Assembly: GCA_021234155.1 (NCBI GenBank)
Contig: JAJEKV010000053.1
Span: forward strand, 406,523 to 470,522
Length of the DNA: 64,000 nt
Reading direction: 5' to 3'
DNA from: Isoetes taiwanensis
Taxonomy: Eukaryota > Streptophyta > Lycopodiopsida > Isoetales > Isoetaceae
The notes below the pieces were generated by a model. That model did not search any database, was not told the DNA's origin, and saw nothing but the letters and a program-made list of their open reading frames with translations. Position numbers and translations under genes: made by a program. Positions 55,203 to 64,000 of this stretch are shown piece by piece (position 1 is the stretch's first letter; each line of letters starts with the position of its first letter).

Positions 55203-56640
55203 GTAGTGATGGTGCCATTAAACTTTTCATTTTACAATGGGTTTGTTCTTTGTGCCGACAAATATAGGCATGAAGGTGCCAATAAGATTAGATGCAACTG
55301 AAACCTTATCTTGTAAGTAATGCAAATATAGAGAGAATGCACAGGGGAGTTGGAATGATACCTTCTTGGCAAGTGAGCGAGGAATAGGAATCACCATATT
55401 GGTAAAGTAGTGTTACGCCGTAAGAATCTCAGAAAAGAAGCATTTATTTGTTGTTATAATATCACGATCTTGTCATGCTTTGAGAAACAACTGCACTTGC
55501 TTGATATGACACGATCCCAATTGCGGGGAGCTCTTCTAGCTGCCATTAGAGTTCCACTTTTCTTGTCTTATCTGGGGCATCCGGCCATATCCGAACAAGC
55601 AGACGCAGAAGCGTATAGCACATCCCTAACAAGTATGTCATCTTAGATAGGTGCAAGATCGAGGGTTTAAATATGAAACATAGTCGGTTTTCGGTGGGTT
55701 TGCATTTACGTAATCCACGGGATCTCCTTTAGACATATTGTTGCTTGGCTTTTGAAAAAAATAGGGTCAGAAGCTTAGGCCTATTGAACCTTATCTTGAG
55801 CATAAATCAAAATTAGGCATCAACACGCTTGTAGCAGCGGCGGCCATCATCTCAATAATAGACTCTATAGAAAAATATTTGGCAAGCTTTACCATATCTG
55901 TTCGACCTCGGTAGTCAGCGCCTCCTCGTCATCATGATTCTTTGCTTGTGATAGATTTCCAAAGATGAGCTCGGGGTCAAATCAGGCTGCGCCCTTGCTC
56001 TGGAAGCGGAATGGATTCGTGACCTTCCTCTGAGCAAGAGCCTAAAGAAATCTAAGGCGGCTTTTTGCCTTTTTTTACTTTACTGGAACCAGTCGGCCGT
56101 CTATTCAAAAGGATTAATGGGCGCTAGATCTAGGGTCGCGGTCCAGTATTATATATATAATATATAATATAATATATATAAGATATAAGATATAAGATAA
56201 GCAAAGGGTTTATTTATACGGCTGGACTGGCTTCTCGAGACACGGCTTAGCTGCCAAGGAATTTCTTTTTGTGATTAAGTCAGTTTTGGCGTTAGTTTGG
56301 CCATATAGTAGCGGGGATCTCCATCAAGACACAAAGTCTTTGAGATTTGTAGATCAGGTGTTGATTTCGCGAGGGCTAAAAGTGATGGCGTGCTTCCGCT
56401 ACTTTGGAAGAAGATAGGCCATGTTGGCCTTCTGACGGGGAAATGTACCTTCTGGGCTGAGAATTTGATCTATCGAGGACAATATTCTATTCATCCTGCG
56501 GAGTAAAAGCGCTTGAATTTTTGGATCTTCAAAAGCTCTAATGCAGGATACGCACAAACATTTCATTTTTTTTTAAAGTGAATACTTGCCCTTTTTATTT
56601 TTTTATTGTTTCTTTGTTCATTTCTTCTGAAGTCTGTTTG
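55203..56640. other. no recognised gene
   Basis: A 78-codon frame at 55410-55646 (RKNLRKEAFICCYNITILS) is open but unassigned. An AT tract of TATATAA/GATATAA units lies at 56146-56195. Confidence 0.35.
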
Positions 56641-56649
56641 ATATTTTGA

Positions 56650-57302
56650 TTGTTTGGAACCCCGGATCCGGTAAGAAGCGATGTTTGATTCATGGAAATA
56701 CCATTTGTGATTTTACTGTTTTTGTTCTTATTTGCATGTATTTTGTCACAGCTAGGAATATAAGACATAGAAGATGTTTTCTCACTTCCTCCCTTTTTCT
56801 ATATTCCACATGCGGTAACCAATTCCCACATTTAGATATTTGTGAGATAACAATGTTTGCATTGTTATTACATTGGATTGAAATCATGTTCTTTTGTCGA
56901 AATTAGTTTGGCCATAAAACAAGTAAGAGAAATGCTCATAGTATGGATTGTTGGGCTCTAATTCAATCAACTAAAGGTCTGAGAACTCCTTTTTCTAACT
57001 CCTTTTCCTAGGGCATTGGCCCATAGCTATGGCATTTTTACATAAGGAGCTATGGTCTTTTTTTGTTTTGTGTTTTCTTTGATTTTTTGTTTCTCATTCT
57101 AACTTAAATGTTGTTTTGAATATTTGTAGGCCCAGGTTGTTTGGGCCAGGGTGGCCAGTAAGAGCGATGTTTGGATTCCTTGGAAATACCATTTGTGTTT
57201 ACTGTTTTTGTTAGGATTTGTGCATGTATTTTGTCCATATGGGAGATATAAGAAGATAGAATATGTTTTCCTCCTTCCTCCCTTTTTGTATATTCCATTA
57301 CG
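56650..57302 (+). repeat. dispersed direct duplication of about 165 bp
   Basis: Blocks at 56650-56815 and 57137-57302 share AAGAGCGATGTTTGATTC-like, GGAAATACCATTTGTG, TTTACTGTTTTTGTT, GCATGTATTTTGTC and CCTCCCTTTTTSTATATTCC in order. Confidence 0.7.
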
Positions 57303-60300
57303 TCTTACTTATAAGGAATAAGACATAAAATTGGATTTGGTATGATCCTTATGGTCGAATAATAGAGTCTGCGGTTTGAATACTATACTTGCAAAATTCA
57401 TTTTGGTTAACCAACCATATCTATTCTTGTATGGTTGCGAATCTTGTTCATAGGTAAATGATAGAGACCCTTGCTTGTAGTCCTTTCTTGGCCGATTAAA
57501 AGGGAACAAAATAAGCTACTCAAAGTCAAACTCAACCAAAAGCGAGAGATAAATCTATATGTTGTTAGAAGCGGTTTTGTTTACATTCTCTGTAAGACAA
57601 AGAGATTTTTCCTCTGGAGAGTTCTTACCTTTGTTTTATGGCCTGTAGTTTGTGTCTTTTGTTTCCTTTTTACGTAGTCTGTCTATTCTTTCTTTTTGTG
57701 GCAGGTGCTAAGGCTGCGATTGCAGTCTTTGAGGGGGTGGCTGTCGAGGTTTGCAGTTGGCATGGGCGTGTGAGCCAAGCGAGATCCACCCAAACCCACA
57801 TTGTTGTAAAGGAATATCCAACTCTACGAAATATGACATGGATGTTCCTTGTAGGAAGGGCTGCTCGTAGAAAGATGCTTCCTCGACTTTCTTAAAGTGG
57901 CCTTGAAGGCATATCAAGAACTGGAGCTTAAGCCGCGTCCATGTTAGCGGGCGCCCGAGGCATTAGGAAGTGGCTTTTATGTAGTGCGTGGATTTATGAT
58001 GGTAGAGGCGATCTGAAATCTGGGTTAGAAGCGGTGGCACTTGGACTCACGATTTGGTAGATGCGGTATTTCGTTGTTGGGGACCTAACCAAGTCATGGG
58101 TGTGCTTTTATGCATAATGGAGTACGTAAGCTCTGGCAATCCCAGATTATGATGGGGAAATTTTTGCATGGTTGATCCCGAGTTCATAGGGAACCATTTG
58201 GGGGAGCGTTATGCTCTTTGCGGTCCGGATAGAATAATGCAGTTTTTTATAAAAGTGGGGGAGTGCGGTGGTCACGCGAAGATTACGCGCCCCATGGAGG
58301 AAAGACAAAACCGAATTTTATGAGTTAATCTCACGAGATAGAATTGGGTCTCGGCCGAGGAGGATGTGGAGAAATTGCTCAAAAATGGGGGCTATGTTAA
58401 GGGTGATCTTGAGAAGACTGCTTGAGAAAAAGACATATCAAGAGGCTGCGGCCTTCTCATTGTGAGGTGACTCTGCAGCATGCCTTCCTGTTTCTCTGTG
58501 AGAAGTTCAAGGTGGGGTTGTCATTTGTTCCTGTGCTCTTTGGGAAATGGATCCCAGGAAACTTTGAAGTATAGGGACTGCTTGTAGAGAGTTTGCCTCT
58601 TAGACTACTTGCTTAGCGCATATTTTGAGCCTTCTTTGTGTGATGTCGAGAGGGACAAAGTGGTAGGCGTTTTGTGAAAACTCGAGAATTTGACCCATCA
58701 CTTGCTCCCTTCGCGTGGATCTGGATCACGAATATTGTATGGCTCGTTTAAGTGGGCCGATTCGTGATAGCGAGTATCAGTGGTGATACTCTGGCGGTAT
58801 GAGGCGATGCTTCCTTATCCTTCTCGGTTGATACTTGAGGTGGGAAGAGGAAGATTAGGCATTACAAACATCGTTGATATTGAAAGAGCCAAGAGAAGAT
58901 AGAGAGGATTTAACCACAGTACCTTTGGCTCGGATGCACAACCCTCACGGTGGACTTCTGTTATTCCGGTAGAAATATTATGGGCCGGACTACAATGTCA
59001 GAGGCGCCTGACGCATTTGGGCCGAGGAATATTAGAGGCCTTGGCGGCATTCATGTGGGGAATGGCGAGCTATGAGGGAGTTAACTTCCTACATCATTGT
59101 CACTCGAGGCGGCGTGGAAGGGCTTATTGTGGAAAAATGAAGGGGCCGAGGATGAGAGCGCCATGGCAGTTTGCTTCCTTTTATAGGAGGTACTATGCAG
59201 TATAGGCTTCTGTGGGGACTTGTGACAGCGGCTGACCACCGAGATCGCGTTGACTTCGAATTTAAGTTGAGCTGGCGAAAAATAAGCGGCCGGCGAAAAG
59301 ATGTGGGGATTACGAAGCGGTGATGGAATAATGCTAAACAAGTGATGAAAAGCAGCAGCAGGCTTGACTGGTCACGGGAACATCGGTACGGACTAATATT
59401 GAAGCGTGAGTATAGCACCTCGAGGCCAACAACGGCATCCTGTGATCACGGTATGAAGGAATGCGATCATCGCAGCTCTTTCATTTGAGCTAGGCTTATA
59501 GGTGTGTGGCTATCTCGCCCAGTTTCATCGCTTCATTCATTAAAATCTTGCATGTCTGTGATCGAGCTTCCTTCATGGGGAGTTTAACTCTCTCTCAGTG
59601 CGGGCCCAGATTTTCTTTTGCATGTTTGTTTTTAGGTGCCATGCATATCTAGTAGTTCTGTTATCATAGATAAAGAGAATATTCAACTTAAAGATGCTAC
59701 GTATGTTTTATCATTAATATGTTATGATGCTATGCAAACATATATGTATGGAAGTTTATATATCTTATGCATGTAAAAGATGCCCATTATGAACTTGGAT
59801 TGTGACCACATGCTCACATTATTGGCTGCTTGTGGAATCCGTTTTCACTTTTATGGCAGTGGATATTGATTTTATAAGGTGCATACCTTATTTACAAGTC
59901 ATGTAAGCGTTTATGATCTCATCTGCAGGAAACTCTGGGGTCATCGGGCGAAGACAAACTAAATATTGTGATCTAGGGCCAGGAGGCTGAGATTAGTTCT
60001 TTGTAAATGGTGTGAATGGGAGGCAGAGTGGATTTCTTAGAGTGGAGTCTGAGAAGCGATTGGGAGCATGTTTTTCAAACTCCTATATATACAAATTTGC
60101 ATTTATCTAAAAGCATAATGCCTCTATTTTTTCAATGTAGTATCATAGTCATAATGCCTCTATTGTTTTCAATGTGAGTTAGTAGTTTTGATTGTTGGTC
60201 AAGCCAAATAAGTGAGATACAAAGGAATAGTGTATTTATTTAAACCATAATGCCTCTGTTCTTACGTGTATGATTGTGATCTTATACTTTTTAGAAGGCT

Positions 60301-60780
60301 GTGGTTGAGCTTTCTTTATGGTTGTTTGGAAGGAATTGAGTCATGTTGTTGCTATGGTTGGCGTGTCATTTTTCAATAACATAAGATTAATTTGCTTGCA
60401 TTTTTTCATTTGATCATTCACAAAAAATAGTAAGAGGTAGTAGGTCTTCTTTTTGTATTGGGAATGCCTTCCTTCAGGGTTTTTTGAAGGACTGATGATA
60501 CATCCACGTTACCTTTTGGAGTGCAGCAGGTGAGATCTCATGCTTAGAAAAAGTGTCCATGATGTGTTGCACACACCATAAAAGTACGATAAATATAATC
60601 GGGTCAAGCTCCATTGCTCGAAAGTTTTATTGTCGGCATTCCCACTTACTTTGTGATCTTGATTAGTTTGTCTGCCTTCCTTGATTCTGGAGCGTTCGGT
60701 CATAAATTAAGCCGGTGAATCACATAAGCCAGGAACCTCTTCCCCCGGTGCCATTAAGCTAGACCCGATTGAGCTATTCT
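57303..60780. other. no recognised gene; patches of coding-like sequence
   Basis: Between 57700 and 59400 the composition rises in G and short frames appear in several phases (for example AKAAIAVFEGVAVEVCSWHG at 57709; EVGRGRLGITNIVDIERAKR at 58841). They look like a decayed coding region on the plus strand, but I cannot name it. 59600-60780 is AT-rich with nothing recognised. Confidence 0.35.
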
Positions 60781-60787
60781 GTTTGTC

Positions 60788-61060
60788 TTGAGGATGTTTG
60801 CTTCCAAGCCCACCTCACGGTTGTCATCGGCAATCGCTTCCAAATGCTTGAGAGATGTCATTCTTCTTGGTGATTTTAATGCTCAAAGTGTTGCAATGCA
60901 AGCTACTCATCTTACACATGAGAATGTTTCCCCGAGTAAAGACAGATGTCAAAACGCTGCATTTGGAGTCCTTTTATACGGATTGCTTCTTCGACCAACC
61001 TTGCATGACCTCGGACTTGTACCCAACAACTCATTGAACTTTTTATACCAAGAGCATTGA
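60788..61060 (+). pseudogene. LINE endonuclease fragment
   Basis: The frame contains RDVILLGDFNAQSV at 60851-60892. GDFNA is the core motif of AP-endonuclease-like domains of LINE ORF2. Little else is conserved, so this is a short relic. Confidence 0.45.
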
Positions 61061-61069
61061 ATTCCTAAA

Positions 61070-61365
61070 CATGAAACTAGACTGCAAATCCATGTCGAGT
61101 CAAACATTAAGAAGAGGCTGAATAAGGAAGGTGTGAGATAAGCCATAGAAGAATCATTGAGCTCTTTGAACGAGGTTGAGATCTGTTACAAGGAATCCAA
61201 ATGTTCTAGGCTGCACATGAAACTAGATTACCAAATCCATGTCGGTCGAACTGATAAGAAATTTGAATAAAGGAAGGTATAGGGAGATTGCCGCGGAAAA
61301 GTCCTTGAGCTCTTTCGGAGCGGTTGAGATCTGATACTGAGAATCGAATGTTCTAGGCTGCGGTT
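61070..61365 (+). repeat. tandem duplication, unit about 148 bp
   Basis: CATGAAACTAGA, CAAATCCATGTCG, TTGAGCTCTTT, GGTTGAGATCTG and AATGTTCTAGGCTGC recur in order at about 61070 and 61217. Confidence 0.75.
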
Positions 61366-61555
61366 TTTTGTGTATTTACTTGCGAGAAATCTATTGCTTG
61401 GAGAATATGATGCTGATGTTATGGCAGCGTTTAGTACAGCGAGTTGGAAGAAAGAAATGAAGCATAATTGATTTGGCAATTCCTTTAGAAAATGAGGAAA
61501 TATATACATTTGGGAGCTATAGAAAAATCCCTTGTCTGAATAAATTTGAGGCATA

Positions 61556-61830
61556 GCGATTCGATGCTTCAGTACTCCATCGGCTAAGGAAGAGCGGGAA
61601 TCCGAGATCATTAATAAGACCAAGGATATCTTACGCATCTTGATTAAGTGGGATTAGCCTTCAAATAGAAAGTGTAGAAGGAACATGTTACTGACCATGG
61701 CGATTCGATGCTTCGGTACTCAATAGTTCTCATAAAATTTAGGCGAATTTAAGGAGAAGCGGAAAATCGAATCATTAATAAGACCGGGGATATACGCATC
61801 TTGATTACGTCTTTGTCTGTTTTGCCATCT
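61556..61830 (+). repeat. tandem duplication, unit about 143 bp
   Basis: GCGATTCGATGCTTC, GTACTC, AATCATTAATAAGACC and CGCATCTTGATTA recur in order near 61556 and 61699, with an indel. Confidence 0.65.
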
Positions 61831-62642
61831 CTTGCCGAGATCCGCCTTGAGAACCAACATCACGAGGTCAATATGCCCTCCGTCGAATGCCCTAAGAAAC
61901 CACTGTTCATTGGGGAACCTAAACTAAAAGTACCTGCGATGCTTGCATGCAATTTTAGAACTTAAGAAATAATTGATTTGCCGGCAAAAAAAAATATACC
62001 ATGCAAACCACTAGAAAACCACGGATATATGTCTTGATTAGTAGGTCTTGTGTATGTCGGGTCGCGGTACGCTTATCTACGATAACATCAATGGAAATCT
62101 GACACTTTTGTCAAGTACCATCTTCTTACATGATAAAATCTTCTCTTTTTAATAGCAAACCCTATTATAAGCCCAGATTGATTGGTGAATTGCTTTTATC
62201 ATCCGGAGACCAATAGGCCTATGGGACCCAAACAATGAGGAAGGCCTTAATGATAATGCGCGGTTAAGAGCAGCTGAGAGTTTTGAGGAAAAGCATGGCC
62301 TTTAACGACTGGCCTTTGTATTTCTCAATAAGGTTTTAATAAATTAACATATCCGTACCTCCACTGGAAGTCGTTCCGGCATCCCATTGAGCAAATTGTG
62401 GCATCCATGGATGACGGTGAGCAGAATCAACAGAGCGCACTTCTTCAGGTCCAATCGACCGTGAAGAGTGTAATACTCGTCCTCCATGACTCCCGGTGGC
62501 AGCTTCTGAGCGAGCACATCCTCTGGGCCTACCGGATCCATCTACACAATGCAATCACGAAGGCGGTGAGCACACAATGCCCGAATGGGCGCAATGGTCG
62601 CTTCTTCATAGGTAAATATGTCCGCTGAGTAGTCTTGTGGAC
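61831..62642. other. no recognised gene
   Basis: The minus-strand frame 62344-62541 (EDEYYTLHGRLDLKKCALLI) may be the decayed 3' end of the LINE that lies beside it, but no motif proves it. Confidence 0.3.
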
Positions 62643-63480
62643 TCACGCATGCGAGCGATGGGATTGATCACAGCTCTTGTAATGTCGCGGTTTTACATGT
62701 TCCAAAGCTACAGCGTCCCAAAGCTTGCCAGAAAGCATGTATGCAGTCTTTACCTCCAAGTGATTATGATCCTCCTGGGTTCTACTTGTATGCACACATT
62801 GCTCTGCACATTCCATGCGGAGAGCCAATTGGCTAAGCTTCTCCGCTGGCGAGGCTTTGGCGTTGGATCGATTGCACTTCAGCAGAAGCGAGGTGTGGCG
62901 GGCAAAGTGTGCCCATCGCACGGCTACCGCCGAAAGTATATGAGGTGGCCGATCTAGAGCCGCTTCATTTGTAAAGGCGGAACGGTCCCACTGCGAGAGT
63001 ATACGTCTGGCACCATGGACTTGACTCAAGTGCGTGCGAGAGAAAAGCCTTTGAACCAGCTTTAAGTCATTCGGTGACAAGTGATACCCACTTAGGTCCC
63101 ACACCTCTACCCCCATATAGAAGAGCGGGTTCCACAAGACCACGAACAGTCGCGATTAGTGCGCCCGGTCATAAAGCTGCCTTTGTAGCTATTGATACGC
63201 ATTGCGTGCAAAGCTTTCGAGGGCTGCCAGATCACTTTCGTTCTTGGGATAGAAATTAATCCCCGGTTGTGGTAGTATTCAACTCACTCCAGTGCTAGCC
63301 AGATGGGCCTGACCTCCACATTCGACCACGATAAGGAAGGAGAGGCGGCCTTGGTTGACATGAAGGCGAGATGAGGAGCACACCTCATTCTTAGCCAAAT
63401 TCACCGCGCATTCCGATTGGCACGGCAAAAGTGTCAGGATCTTCAAGCCGCAGCGAGGAGACGGTGGGGCTCTTTCGGGT
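62643..63480 (-). pseudogene. LINE ORF2 C-terminal (post-RT) fragment
   Basis: On the minus strand, in two or more frames: NLAKNEVCSS (the 'NxxKTE' region after the RT core), LESFARNAYQ or ALHAMRINSYKGSFM, then LFVVLWNPLFYMGVEVWDLS (the usual LLYGxEVWG block) and LSPNDLKLVQRLFSRTHLSQ. This is the layout of the region after RT in plant LINEs. Frameshifts throughout. It is on the opposite strand to the endonuclease fragment at 60788, so the two are separate. Confidence 0.6.
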
Positions 63481-64000
63481 TAAGGCCCAGGTGTTGAGTG
63501 TTATCACTTTGAAACATGTGTTGAAAGATGAAGGCATCACGGACATTCAACGGAACTAAAAAGTATTGGGGAGAAGTTACTTGATTCACTGGTACTCGGG
63601 ACCCATGAATCCTTTATACCATTTGATTCCATTGGCTATATTTAAAATAAGATGGGCGACATCTTTGCATCGCACACTTTCGAGGATGCTTTTGCCATCA
63701 TCTCAGCAAATAGTGATAGGCTAGCGATGGTGTGTTGATCTTTGGCCTCTTGAACTATTGGTTACCACATCTTTGGATAAAACCTCACGATACTTTAAAG
63801 TGTTCTAAGTTTATCAGGACCTTCCCTCAATGAAGGTGATTTTGTTATCTTGAATTTGGCCTAGTTCATAGTGCAGTATACTATGTAATATCTCTGCATG
63901 ACTTGGTATGCCTCCTCCTCCCCCTCTCTCCCCTTGCTTACAAAATAAAATAAAATTAAAACACATTACAAGAGCACTTATTAGATGCATTTCTTTGTAG
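63481..64000. other. no recognised gene
   Basis: Unique sequence. Near 63907-63960 a pyrimidine run (CTCCTCCTCCCCCTCTCTCC) is followed by an A-rich AAAATAAAATAAAATTAAAA tract, possibly another retroposon tail on the plus strand. Confidence 0.3.

Noticed and set aside
54966-55230. Three overlapping minus-strand frames around the gap
   Set aside because: They contain the Ns and are short tandem-repeat translations.

Overview
This window reads as nuclear DNA of a land plant: long introns, Ty3/Gypsy elements of plant lineages (chromoviruses with chromodomains and a Tat/Athila-like element), a plant-type mevalonate kinase with introns, and a plant family-92 glycosyltransferase. I cannot place the clade from sequence alone. 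Almost nothing here looks like an intact host gene. It is a layered landscape of transposable elements with decayed gene copies between and inside them.

Layout. 1-5.3 kb: low-copy DNA with remnants on the minus strand, including an unrecognised acidic protein gene (954-2211) and a frameshifted histone H3/CENH3-like pseudogene (2569-3007), plus three small hairpins sharing CACACGA-type arms. 5.3-19.15 kb: a minus-strand Ty3/Gypsy chromovirus with two LTRs, gag-pol and chromodomain. It has an extra reading frame upstream of gag, which shares a YLLLSDI motif with the protein at 954-2211. Its left LTR is split by a 2.5 kb solo LTR (6733-9245, 5-bp target duplication). 19.2-20.4 kb: a decayed FCP1-like phosphatase-domain gene. 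20.45-35.9 kb: a plus-strand Tat/Athila-like Gypsy element whose gag is split at 21227/31937 by a gag-only LTR element present as LTR-internal-LTR-internal-LTR (21228-31936, target duplication GTACC, primer site matching tRNA-Gln). The third LTR carries a hAT-type MITE (31233-31806).

36.83-42.0 kb: a 5.2 kb element with about 150-bp terminal inverted repeats that encloses a full-span, intron-bearing, decayed mevalonate kinase gene. This looks like a Pack-type gene-carrying transposon. 42.6-45.9 kb: a chromovirus integrase/chromodomain fragment split by a 1646-bp solo LTR and followed by its own LTR. 46-46.6 kb: a LINE ORF1 fragment and a (CTAT)n tract. 47.3-48.7 kb: a relict LTR. 51.2-52.2 kb: a GT92 glycosyltransferase pseudogene. 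52.2-64 kb: tandem duplications, a compound palindrome, a 22-base assembly gap, and two LINE fragments (endonuclease on plus, RT C-terminal region on minus).

The most interesting points are the mevalonate kinase inside a TIR element, the gag-only tandem LTR array, the extra chromovirus ORF with a free-standing relative, and a U3-terminal TGTGACG hairpin shared by three LTR families. No identity values or searches were computed; all comparisons were made by eye.
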